A DNA stretch of 64,000 nucleotides from contig OY969122.1 of assembly GCA_963698085.1 (NCBI GenBank), forward strand, positions 930,001 to 994,000, in the 5' to 3' direction. The notes under the pieces are model-generated. The model was not told where the DNA came from, did no database searches, and saw only the letters and a list, made by a program, of their open reading frames with translations. The DNA comes from VRUE01 sp963698085 (GTDB taxonomy: Bacteria > Actinomycetota > Thermoleophilia > Solirubrobacterales > 70-9). This document shows, one piece after another, positions 32,463-41,100 of this stretch (position 1 is its first letter; every line of letters starts with the position of its first letter). The position numbers and the translations under genes are program-made.

Positions 32463-32867
32463 CTAGTTGTGGTGCGGGGTCTCCCCATTGCCGAAGTGCG
32501 CCCCCGGCGGCTCGACGATCTGCGAGAAGCGGATCACGGTGACGATGTCGTCGGGACCGACCGTGCGCCCGTAGATCTGCTCGAGGAACTTGACCTCGTC
32601 CTCGAGCCGGCGGAACTCGGGATTGTCGTGCTCGATGTCGCGCGGCGAGAGGTCGCCCACCTTCTTGACCTCGACGTCGTCGATCACCGCGGCGAAGATT
32701 TTCTCGCGGGGACTGTGGCGGAAGCCGACCGTGATCCAGACGACCTGGCCGCGCTCGTACTTGCCGGTCTTGTCGCCAAGTCGGATCGTCGCCGTCTTGC
32801 GACCACGCTTGAGCTGGTCGACGAAAACGGTGGAGTAGAAGTTGAGCACGTAGATGCCGCCGCGCAT
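32463..32867 (-). CDS. ASCH/PUA-like RNA-binding domain protein
   Basis: This 134-residue beta-barrel protein has the KRGRKTATIRLGDK signature (GxKTATxR of ASCH domains) and a charged FRRLEDEVKFLEQIYG helix. ASCH/PUA folds bind RNA or act as small RNA or nucleotide hydrolases; the target is unknown. The ATG lies 9 nt after TACGCT on the minus strand. It shares an operon with the SRPBCC gene. Confidence 0.7.
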   Translation of the reverse strand: MRGGIYVLNFYSTVFVDQLKRGRKTATIRLGDKTGKYERGQVVWITVGFRHSPREKIFAAVIDDVEVKKVGDLSPRDIEHDNPEFRRLEDEVKFLEQIYGRTVGPDDIVTVIRFSQIVEPPGAHFGNGETPHHN

Positions 32868-32919
32868 GGCGCTGCGAGCGTATCTGACCGGCGCGGGGTT
32901 GGCCGGCGCCGGACTTGCT

Positions 32920-32945
32920 CATACCGTCCGGCAGAGGACGGTATG
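32920..32945. promoter_or_regulatory. Inverted repeat in divergent intergenic region
   Basis: CATACCGTCC-GGCAGA-GGACGGTATG is a perfect 10-bp dyad midway between the ASCH gene (minus) and the first RTX gene (plus). Its position suggests an operator shared by, or an attenuator for, the divergent genes. The remaining bases of the 200-bp gap show nothing else clear. Confidence 0.45.
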
Positions 32946-33066
32946 GAGTAAAGGGTCAGGAAACCTGCGTGTTTCTGTCGCTTGAACTCGCGATAGGCGA
33001 GGCCATAGGTTGGCCATCTGTTCGATCCGAGTGCAGCGCCCAGGGGATCGGGTCGATGGGAGGAAG

Positions 33067-34950
33067 GTGTTCGCCGCGAGGGTCCGACTCGGAAAGCTTG
33101 CAGCCATGGCAGCCGCTTGCTCGGTTGCCATCCCGCTCGCCTTCGCAGGCGGCGCGCAAGCCGCGACCTGCGCCGGCAAGCACGCGACGATCGTCGGTAC
33201 CGCCGGCAACGACGTGATCGTCGGCAAGAAGGCCAGCGACGTGATCTACGGCGGCGGCGGCAACGACAGGATTTCCGGCGGGCCTAACGGCAACGACACG
33301 ATCTGCGGCGGCCCGGGTGAGGACAAAATCCACGGCGGGCGGGGCTTCGACGCGCTCCATGGCGACGGCGGCGACGACTACCTCTTCGGCGACTCTGGCT
33401 CGGACCGCGCCGAGGGCGACGACGGCAACGACGCTCTCAACGGCGCCGAGGGCTCAGACAGCCTTCTCGGCGGCGCCGGCGACGACGAAATTCGCGGGGT
33501 GAAAGGGCCGGACCGGATGATTGGCGGCAGCGGCGGCGACGTGCTAATCGGCGACAAAGGCAGCGACGAGGCGATCGGCGACGGCGGCGACGACTGGCTC
33601 TTCGGCGACAAGGGCAACGACCATCTCGAGGGTGGCCCCGGCAGCGACAAAGTCGACGGGGGCGCCGGCGACGATCCGACCCTCGACGGGGGCGGCGACA
33701 GCGACTTCGTCTTCGCCGGAACCGGCATCGACAACGCCGACGGTGGCGAGGGCGACGGCGACATCGTCCGCGGCGACAGCGGCACCGACACGCTCAACGG
33801 CGGCGGCGGCGGTCAGGACATCGTCTCCTATGCCAGCGCCACCCGCAGCGGCGTCGTCGTCAGCCTCGGCGCCGGCAAGTCCAAAGGCGACGGCCACGAC
33901 ACCCTGCAGGGCTTCGAGGACGTCGTCGGCTCGCCCCAGGGCGATCAGATCGTCGGCGACGGCAGCGTCAACCGGCTCGACGGCGGCGTCGGGGACGACA
34001 GCCTCGACGGAGCGGGCGGCGCCGACGAAGCCTTCGGCGGCGCCGGCAGCGACAACTGCGACGAGTTTTCGGTCGAGCACTCCTGCGGCATCGAGGAGAA
34101 CCCGCCGGGCAACGGCACCTACGTGATCCTGAACCAAGGCCTCGACGGGTCGAGCCTGATCGTCCAGGGCGACGGCAGCACCGACCACATACACGTCTCC
34201 TTCGACGACGGCTGGATCGTCGGCGATGACGCCGGCATCTTCGCCGGCGACGGTTGCTCCCAGTCCGGCGGCGGGACGGCAATCTGCCCGGCGGGGGCGC
34301 CCACCGGCCTCCTCGTCATCACCGGCGGCGGCGGCAACGACAGCATCGAGATCGACGCCGGCGTTCCCGCCGGGGTGAAGGTGCGCGCCAACGGCAACGC
34401 CGGCTCGGACTCGCTCAGCGGTGGCCCGGGCGACGATGTGCTGGAGGCGGGCGAGAACTACAACGGCCCCGACAACGGCAACGACACGCTGACGGGCAAC
34501 GCGGGTGGGGACGTCCTCTACGCCGATCCCGGCGGCGACCGGCTCTCCGGCGGGCCCGGCAACGACCTGCTGGTCTCCTCTGTGGTCGTCTGCCAGGGCC
34601 ACTCCTATGACGGCGGGGCCGGCGACGACACCGTCTCCTACGGCCGCTCCGATGCCGGCGTGCACGTCGCCCTCGGCGGTACGGGCGGTCCCAATGGCTG
34701 CGGTCGGATGGATCGGGTCGGTGCCGACAACGAGAGCCTCGAGGGTTCCGACGGACCTGACGTGCTGGTGGGAGACAACGGCGAGAACAGCTTCCTCGGC
34801 CACGTCGGCGCCGACACCTTTCTCGGCAAGGGCGGCAACGACTTCATCGACGCCGCGGACGGCAAGCGGGACAAGCTGATCAGCTGCGGTGGCGGTGGCG
34901 ACGACGACGTTCTCAAGGACGGCGCCGACCCGAAGCCGGTCGGCTGCTGA
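33067..34950 (+). CDS. RTX-type calcium-binding repeat protein 1 (secreted)
   Basis: This protein of about 627 residues has a signal peptide (RVRLGK n-region, AAACSVAIPLAFAGGAQA) and long arrays of GGxGxDxx nonapeptides (DVIYGGGGNDRISGG, DDYLFGDSGSDRAEGD and many more). These fold as Ca2+-binding parallel beta-rolls. A globular insert lies about two-thirds along (YVILNQGLDGSSLIVQGDG), followed by more repeats and Cys. No type I secretion genes adjoin it; a Sec signal is used instead. GGGAGGAAG precedes the GTG at 33067; an alternative TTG at 33010 exists. It is a tandem paralogue of the next gene. Confidence 0.8.
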   Translation: MFAARVRLGKLAAMAAACSVAIPLAFAGGAQAATCAGKHATIVGTAGNDVIVGKKASDVIYGGGGNDRISGGPNGNDTICGGPGEDKIHGGRGFDALHGDGGDDYLFGDSGSDRAEGDDGNDALNGAEGSDSLLGGAGDDEIRGVKGPDRMIGGSGGDVLIGDKGSDEAIGDGGDDWLFGDKGNDHLEGGPGSDKVDGGAGDDPTLDGGGDSDFVFAGTGIDNADGGEGDGDIVRGDSGTDTLNGGGGGQDIVSYASATRSGVVVSLGAGKSKGDGHDTLQGFEDVVGSPQGDQIVGDGSVNRLDGGVGDDSLDGAGGADEAFGGAGSDNCDEFSVEHSCGIEENPPGNGTYVILNQGLDGSSLIVQGDGSTDHIHVSFDDGWIVGDDAGIFAGDGCSQSGGGTAICPAGAPTGLLVITGGGGNDSIEIDAGVPAGVKVRANGNAGSDSLSGGPGDDVLEAGENYNGPDNGNDTLTGNAGGDVLYADPGGDRLSGGPGNDLLVSSVVVCQGHSYDGGAGDDTVSYGRSDAGVHVALGGTGGPNGCGRMDRVGADNESLEGSDGPDVLVGDNGENSFLGHVGADTFLGKGGNDFIDAADGKRDKLISCGGGGDDDVLKDGADPKPVGC

Positions 34951-35043
34951 GCCCGGCCCTGCGTTCCCTTACCCAGTAGCCACTAGACGGGGGTCTTGCA
35001 GACCTGCAGGGCCACGCCGCCGGCGTCGATGCATGGGTCCCGG

Positions 35044-36783
35044 ATGGCCCATCGTCACTTTCAACCCAGCCTCAAGCGCCTCGCGGCAACGCTGCTCGGC
35101 GCCCTGCTGATCCTCTTGGTCCCTGCCTGGAGCCAGGCCGGCGCCGCGACCTGCGCCGGCAAGCACGCGACGATCGTCGGCACCGCCGGCGACGACGTAA
35201 TCGTCGGCAAGCGGGCCAGCGACGTGATCTACGGCGGCGGCGGGGACGACAGGATTTCCGGCGGTCGCAACGGCAACGACAAGATCTGCGGCGGCCCCGG
35301 CGACGACGTCGTCAGCGGCGGCCGCGGCGGCGACGATCTCTTCGGCGACGGTGGCGACGACAAGCTTTTCGGCGCCAAAGGCCCCGACCGCGAGAGCGGT
35401 GGCTCGGGCGATGACGATCTGCTTGGCGGCCGCGGGCCGGACAGCCTGCGGGGCGGCAGCGGCGCCGACACGCTCTACGCCGGCAAGGCGACCGACCGCG
35501 AGATCGCCGGCGAGGGTGGTGACGACAGGGTCTATGGCGGTCGCGGCAACGATCCCGTGACCGGCGGCGCTGGCAACGACGTCGTCGACGGTGGGCTTGG
35601 CGACGACAGCGTCGACGGCGACGGCGGCAGCGACCGCCTCTACGGCAGCCACGGTCGCGACGACATCTCCGGCGGCGAGGGCGACGAAGACGTCCTGCGC
35701 GGCGACATCGGCTTCGACAAGCTCGACGGCGGTCCCGGAGAACGCGACATCGCTTCGTTCTCCACCGCCTCGGAGTCGGTCAGCGTGGACCTCGCCGGCG
35801 GCTCGGCCTACGGCGACGGACGCGACAAGATCGCGCCTGGTACCGAGGACGTGATCGGCTCCGGCTACGACGACGAGCTGACCGGCGATGACACCGACAA
35901 CCGCCTCGACGGCGGCGCTGGCTACGACGAGCTCGACGGGCGCGGGGGCTCGGACCTCCTCTACGGAGGTCCGGACGGCGCCGAGTGCGACAACGGGATG
36001 GAGGCCGAGGCCTGCGGAGAGGAGACGGCCCGGCAGGGCGGCTCGAGGGTTGCCAGCGTCCGAAGCATCGACGGCAGCGGCTCGCTCAGCGTCCACGGCT
36101 CCTCGGCTGATGACGCGGTGAGGATCACCTTCCAGGGCTCGAACTTCATCGTCTCCAACGACTCCCACGCCTTTCCTGTCAGCAACATCCAGGGCTGCTC
36201 AGAGAGCAACGGTGCGGCCGTCTGCCCGGATGGCGCGCAAACCATCCTGGTCGATGTCGACGGTGGCAACGACACAGTCGACGTCGAAGGGAACGTCCCC
36301 GCCCAGGTTGAAGTTCGTATCGACGGCGGTCCCGGTGCCGACAATCTCGACGGCGGTCCCGGCAACGACTTGATCGAGGCCGGCGATGACGACGATCCCG
36401 ACGTGCTCGAGGGCAACGGCGGCGACGATGCCCTGATCGGCGCCCGCACCGACCTCCACGTGCCGGTCAACAGCGGCAAGAGCACGCTGATCGGCGGCCC
36501 CGGCTCCGACGTGCTTGTCGGCGGCGATCCTTGCGACGGGGATCTCTTCGTCGGTGGCGCCGGCAACGACAACGCCAACTTCTTCCGCTTCACCCCGGGC
36601 GTCTACGCCAAAATCGGCGGCCAAGTGCTGCGCCGCGGTAACCCCTGCACGCCTGGCCACGTCGATCTCTCGATAGAGGCGCTCGAGGGCTCGCCCGGAC
36701 CGGACGTCTTGATCGGCAGCCACCGGGACAGCTTGATTGGACACGGTGGGCGCAACAGGTTGCGCTTCCGGCCCGCCCGCTAG
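35044..36783 (+). CDS. RTX-type calcium-binding repeat protein 2 (secreted)
   Basis: This 579-residue tandem paralogue has a signal peptide (LAATLLGALLILLVPAWSQA) followed by ATCAGKHATIVGTAGDDVIV, nearly identical to protein 1 in both protein and DNA over about 45 codons. The arrays of GGxGxD repeats then diverge. It ends with a SHRDSLIGHGGRNRL segment. Probable function: an extracellular Ca2+-stabilised surface or matrix protein. The start is uncertain; ATGs at 35044 and 35029 both lack a clear ribosome site. Confidence 0.8.
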   Translation: MAHRHFQPSLKRLAATLLGALLILLVPAWSQAGAATCAGKHATIVGTAGDDVIVGKRASDVIYGGGGDDRISGGRNGNDKICGGPGDDVVSGGRGGDDLFGDGGDDKLFGAKGPDRESGGSGDDDLLGGRGPDSLRGGSGADTLYAGKATDREIAGEGGDDRVYGGRGNDPVTGGAGNDVVDGGLGDDSVDGDGGSDRLYGSHGRDDISGGEGDEDVLRGDIGFDKLDGGPGERDIASFSTASESVSVDLAGGSAYGDGRDKIAPGTEDVIGSGYDDELTGDDTDNRLDGGAGYDELDGRGGSDLLYGGPDGAECDNGMEAEACGEETARQGGSRVASVRSIDGSGSLSVHGSSADDAVRITFQGSNFIVSNDSHAFPVSNIQGCSESNGAAVCPDGAQTILVDVDGGNDTVDVEGNVPAQVEVRIDGGPGADNLDGGPGNDLIEAGDDDDPDVLEGNGGDDALIGARTDLHVPVNSGKSTLIGGPGSDVLVGGDPCDGDLFVGGAGNDNANFFRFTPGVYAKIGGQVLRRGNPCTPGHVDLSIEALEGSPGPDVLIGSHRDSLIGHGGRNRLRFRPAR

Positions 36784-36784
36784 A

Positions 36785-37441
36785 TCAACCATCCAACCCG
36801 GGGCGGAAGCCCTCCTCGCCGATCAGCGGCACGAAGCGGCAGGGACCGATCTCCTCGCGGCGCAGTTCACCGCCGTGACGGCGAAAGACGGTAAGCAGGT
36901 CGGCGCCCTCGGCGGCGATCGGGACGACGAGGCGGCCGCCGTCGGCCAGTTGGGTCAGCAGGGTCCGCGGTGGCGCCGGCGCGGTGGCATGGACGGCGAT
37001 CGCCTCGAACGGGGCCCGCTCGGGCAGGCCGCGGCTGCCGTCGCCGACCAGCAGCTCGACGTTCTCGATGCCGATTCGGTCGAGCGCACGACGGGCTTCG
37101 GCGGCCAGGGACTCGTGGCGCTCGATCCCGATCACGGCAGCGGCGAGCTTGGAGAGCACCGCCGCCGAGTAACCCGAACCGGCGCCGATCTCCAGCGCCC
37201 GCTCGCTCCCGTTTAGCTCCAGCGCCTGACAGATCGCGGCGACGATCCAGGGTTGGGAGATCGTCTGCCCCTCGCCGATCGGCAGCGCCGAATCGGCGTA
37301 GGCTCGGCCGCGGTCGCGCTCGGGCACGAACTCATGTCGCGGCACTTCCCCCATCGCCTCCAAAACGCGCTCGCTGGAGATGCCGCGGCGGCGCAATTGC
37401 CGCTCGACCATCCGTGCTCTGAGCGTCTCGAAGTCGGTCAC
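36785..37441 (-). CDS. pcm: Protein-L-isoaspartate O-methyltransferase
   Basis: This 218-residue class I methyltransferase has the PCMT signatures MVERQLRRRGI, VPRHEFVP, the SAM site ALEIGAGSGYSAAVL, and VHATAPAPP near the isoaspartyl pocket. It methylates L-isoaspartyl residues in damaged proteins to start their repair. It is convergent with RTX gene 2 (1 nt between stops) and follows the Crp/Fnr gene on the same strand. Confidence 0.92.
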   Translation of the reverse strand: MTDFETLRARMVERQLRRRGISSERVLEAMGEVPRHEFVPERDRGRAYADSALPIGEGQTISQPWIVAAICQALELNGSERALEIGAGSGYSAAVLSKLAAAVIGIERHESLAAEARRALDRIGIENVELLVGDGSRGLPERAPFEAIAVHATAPAPPRTLLTQLADGGRLVVPIAAEGADLLTVFRRHGGELRREEIGPCRFVPLIGEEGFRPGLDG

Positions 37442-37465
37442 GAAGCAGCCGACCCTGCGGTCATC

Positions 37466-38167
37466 TCAGAAGATGTAGTTGCGGAGCTTGTCGGGAGCCA
37501 GCACGGTCACCCTGCCGCGGCCGGGGCGGACGATGCCGGCGCGGTCGAGATCGGCGAGGAAGCGACTGACGCTCTCGCGCGAGGTGCCGGCGAGCTGGGC
37601 CAGGTCGGACTGGTTCATGCGGATCGTGATCTCTCCGCCCTTGGCGATTCGGGGCGCCTCTTCGGCGACGAGCTGGGAAAGGACTCCGGCGACGCGGCTG
37701 GGCACGGTCTGGAAGGACTGGCGCGAGATCCGCTCGTTGGCGGTGCGCAGGCGCCGCACCAGGGCGGCGACCAGCTTCACCGTGATCTCCGGGTGGCGGG
37801 CGAGCAGCGACCGCACCTCGCCCGCCGGCAGCGCCAGAAGCTCGCCGTCTGAGAGCGCTTCGACGCTGGCCGAGCGGACCTCGCCGTCGAGCATCGCCAG
37901 CTCGCCGAAGATGTCGCCGGGGCCAAGCGTCGCCAGCGTAATCGCGCGCCCGTCGGAGTGCTCGCGGGTGACCCGAAAGCTGCCCGAGCGAACGATGTAG
38001 CAGGCGTCGGAATGGTCGCCCTCGTGGAAGACACGGGTGGCGGCCGGGAAGGACCGGGGCACAGCGACCTGCGAGAAGCTCTCCAGCTCGCGCTGTTCGA
38101 GATCGGCGAAGAGCGGCACGCTGCGCAGCAGCTCGACCGGACTTTGGCTCTCCTCCGCGTCGCTCAC
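37466..38167 (-). CDS. Crp/Fnr-family transcriptional regulator
   Basis: This 233-residue protein has an N-terminal cyclic-nucleotide-binding-like beta-barrel (residues about 15-130, with GDIFGELAMLDGEVRSASVE) and a C-terminal winged helix (about 150-225, with LAQLAGTSRESVSRFLADLD). FGELAML is the phosphate-binding cassette seen in cAMP-binding members, and the following RSASVE is consistent with it. The GTG start is 7 nt after GATAAT on the minus strand. Confidence 0.92.
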   Translation of the reverse strand: MSDAEESQSPVELLRSVPLFADLEQRELESFSQVAVPRSFPAATRVFHEGDHSDACYIVRSGSFRVTREHSDGRAITLATLGPGDIFGELAMLDGEVRSASVEALSDGELLALPAGEVRSLLARHPEITVKLVAALVRRLRTANERISRQSFQTVPSRVAGVLSQLVAEEAPRIAKGGEITIRMNQSDLAQLAGTSRESVSRFLADLDRAGIVRPGRGRVTVLAPDKLRNYIF

Positions 38168-38175
38168 GCGAAGGA

Positions 38176-41100
38176 TTATCCCGCCGAGGCGGTGAGCTTG
38201 CGCGGGCCGCGGCTGAAGCCGGCGCTGAGTAGGGCCTCCTCGTGGCCGGAGCCGATCACCGGCTCGCCGTCAAGTTTCTCGATCCCGAGCTTTGGCAGAC
38301 GGCCGCTGGAGACTGCGTCGGCGAGCGCCTGCATCGCCGAGGCCAGGTCCGTGTCGCTCAGCTTGACCAGGCGGAGGATGCTGCGGCCGCCGCGCTCGAC
38401 GTAGACGAGCGGCTCGCCGTCGCGCAACAAGACGTAAGCACCGGGAGCACGGGCGGGGCGCCGGCCCGAAGGCGGTTTCGGCCAAGGGAGCGCGGAACCG
38501 TAGGGGTTGGCGGGGTCGGTCGCCGCGAGGACCTGGAAGCTGCCGCCTGGTTCGGGCAGCGAGCGCAGCCGCTCGACCGCGCCGGGCAGGGCGAACTGGG
38601 CGCCGCCGAGGCCCTCGACGAAGTAGCCGCGGCGGGCGGTGCCGAGCAGCTCGAGGTTGCCCAGCTCGGCATAGAGGGTCGAGAAGCCGCCGGGCACGCC
38701 CTCGGCGAGGACCGTCTCACGGGTGACGATCCCGTAGCGCTCCAGCATCAGCTCGGCCTGGGCGCGCAGCTTCGCGCCCGGACCCGGGGCATCGGCCAGC
38801 AGCGGCGCAGTCAGCGACCAGCGCCCCTGCACCGCGGCCCCTGCACCGGAACGGCGGCGGGCAAAGCGGCGGCCGCTGCGTTCGTGCGAGGGCACCGAGC
38901 GCAGCCGTGGTGCCCGCAGCGGTGCAAAGGCATCGTTGGTGACCTCTCCCGACCAGGCCAGGTCCCAAAGGGCGTTATGCAGCTCCTCGGGCGGAAAGTC
39001 GAGATCGGCGAGCAGGTCGAGCCAGAAGGATGGGCCGGCGGTGAGCCGCTCACGGATCGCCTCCTGCGGGGCGCCATCAGCCCGCTCGAGTTTGGCGTTG
39101 GCGGGCGGCGGGCCAGCCAGGCGCACGTCCTCTCGGAAATAGAGCGCTACGCGACCGTCGCTGCGGCCGCGCGAGCCGGCGCCGATCCAGACCAGCTCGC
39201 CGCTGGTGCAGAGCTCGTCGAGCCAGGCGGGGGAGTAGCTGCCGAGCCGGCGCGGCAGCACGTCGCCCTCCCAGACTTTCGGGGTGAGGGCGACGCCCTG
39301 TAGCGGGACCAGCGCGTCGCGCAGGCGGTCAGGTCCGGCGCCGGCGGGACGATGGGCATCGACGTTCTGCCAGCTCGGCAGGAAGCGGGCGAAGCGGTCG
39401 CGCGCCGCCGGCTCGACCTCGCGGCGCAGGTGAGCGAGGCTGGCGCGGCGCACGCGGCGCAGCACGTCGGAGTCGCACCACTCGCGCTCTGAGCCGCCGG
39501 GCAGCAGCTCGCCGCGAACCAGCGCCCCTTCGCGCTCGAGCTCGCGCAGCGCCGGGGTCGGGTCGACGCCGTAGCGCTCGGCGAGCTGAGCCGTCGGGAA
39601 GGGGCCGTGGGTGCGGGCGTAGCGGCGTACCAGGGCACGCATCGCGTCGGGGTGGTCTTCGAGGAAGGTCTCCGGCAGACCGGGCGGCGGCGGCACGCCG
39701 AGGGCATCGCGATAGAGACCGGCGTCCTCACCGGCGATATAGCGCTCCTCACTGGCGATGCGGACCAGGGCGACGCGACGCTCGGCGACCAGCTTCTCCA
39801 GCATCGAGGCGGCCGAGTAGCCGTCCGTCACCCGCTCGGCGCACTCCTCAGCACCGAGGTCGCCGACGTTGCGCAGCACCTGCTGCAGGGCGTCGCGGTC
39901 GCCGGCGCGACCCGCCTCGGTGCGGTGCTGGAGCTGCGCTTCGACCTCTTCCAGGGCCTCGGGGTCGATCAGCTCGCGCAGCTCCTCCTGGCCGAGCAGC
40001 TCGCGCAACAGGTCGCGGTCGAGGGAAAGGGCGGCGGCGCGCCGCTCGGCGTTCGGCGTGTCCCCCTCGTACATATAGGTGGCGACGTAGTCGAATAGCA
40101 GCGAGGAGGCAAAGGGCGACGCGGTCGGGGTCTCGACCTCGACCAGGCCGATCTTGCGTGAGTTCAGGTCGGTGAGGATCTGGCGCAGCGATGGCAGGTC
40201 GAGAACGTCGCGCAGGCACTCGCGGTAGGTCTCGAGGATGACCGGGAAGCGGGGAAAGTCCCGCGCTACCTCGAGCAGGCTCTGCGACTTCAGCCGCTGC
40301 TGCCAGAGCGGCGTGCGTTTGCCGGGATAGGCCCGCGGGATTAAGAGCGAGCGCGAGGCGTTCTCGCGGAAGCGGGCGCCGAACAGGGCCGAGCCGGAGA
40401 GCTCGCGGACGACGAGGTCCTCGAGCTCGTCGGGCTCGACCATGATCAGGTCGGCCGACGGCGGATCGTCGGCGTCGGGCAGATGGATGACGATGCCATC
40501 GTCGGACCAGATCGCGTCCGCCTCGAGTTCGTGCTCCTCGCGGATCTTCTGCCCCAGGGCCAGGCCCCAGGCGGAGTGGACGCGACCGCCAAAGGGCGAG
40601 AGCACGCAGAGTCGCCAGTCGCCGATCTCGTCGCGGAAGCGCTCGACCACGATCGTCTCATCAGAGGGGACGACCCGCGTCGCCGCCTGCTGCTCGCGCA
40701 GGTAGGCGACCAGGTTCTCGGCGGCGCGGCGGTCGAGGTCGTACTCGCCGGCCAGCTCCTTCGGGTCGCGCGAAACCGCCTCGCGCGAGAAGGCGCCGAT
40801 CGCCCGCCCCAGCTCGGCCGGGCGGCCGATCCCGTCGCCCTTCCAGAACGGCACCGCTCCCGGCAGGCCGGGGGCCGGGGTGACGATCACCCGGTCGCGG
40901 GTGATGTCCTCGATCCGCCAGGTCGTCGCCCCGAGCAGGAAGGTCTGACCGGGGCGAGCCTCGTAGACCATCTCCTCGTCGAGCTCGCCGACGCGGCGGC
41001 CGTCGGGCAGGTGAACGCCGTAGAGGCCGCGGTCGGGGATCGTGCCGGCGTTGGTGACGACCAGCGAGCGGGCGCCTTTGCGACCGTGCATCGTGCCGCG

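Noticed and set aside
33067..36783. CRISPR or DNA tandem-repeat array
   Set aside because: The repetition is due to GGxGxD codons in long open frames, with no constant repeat-spacer unit. No CRISPR array or cas gene is seen in the window.
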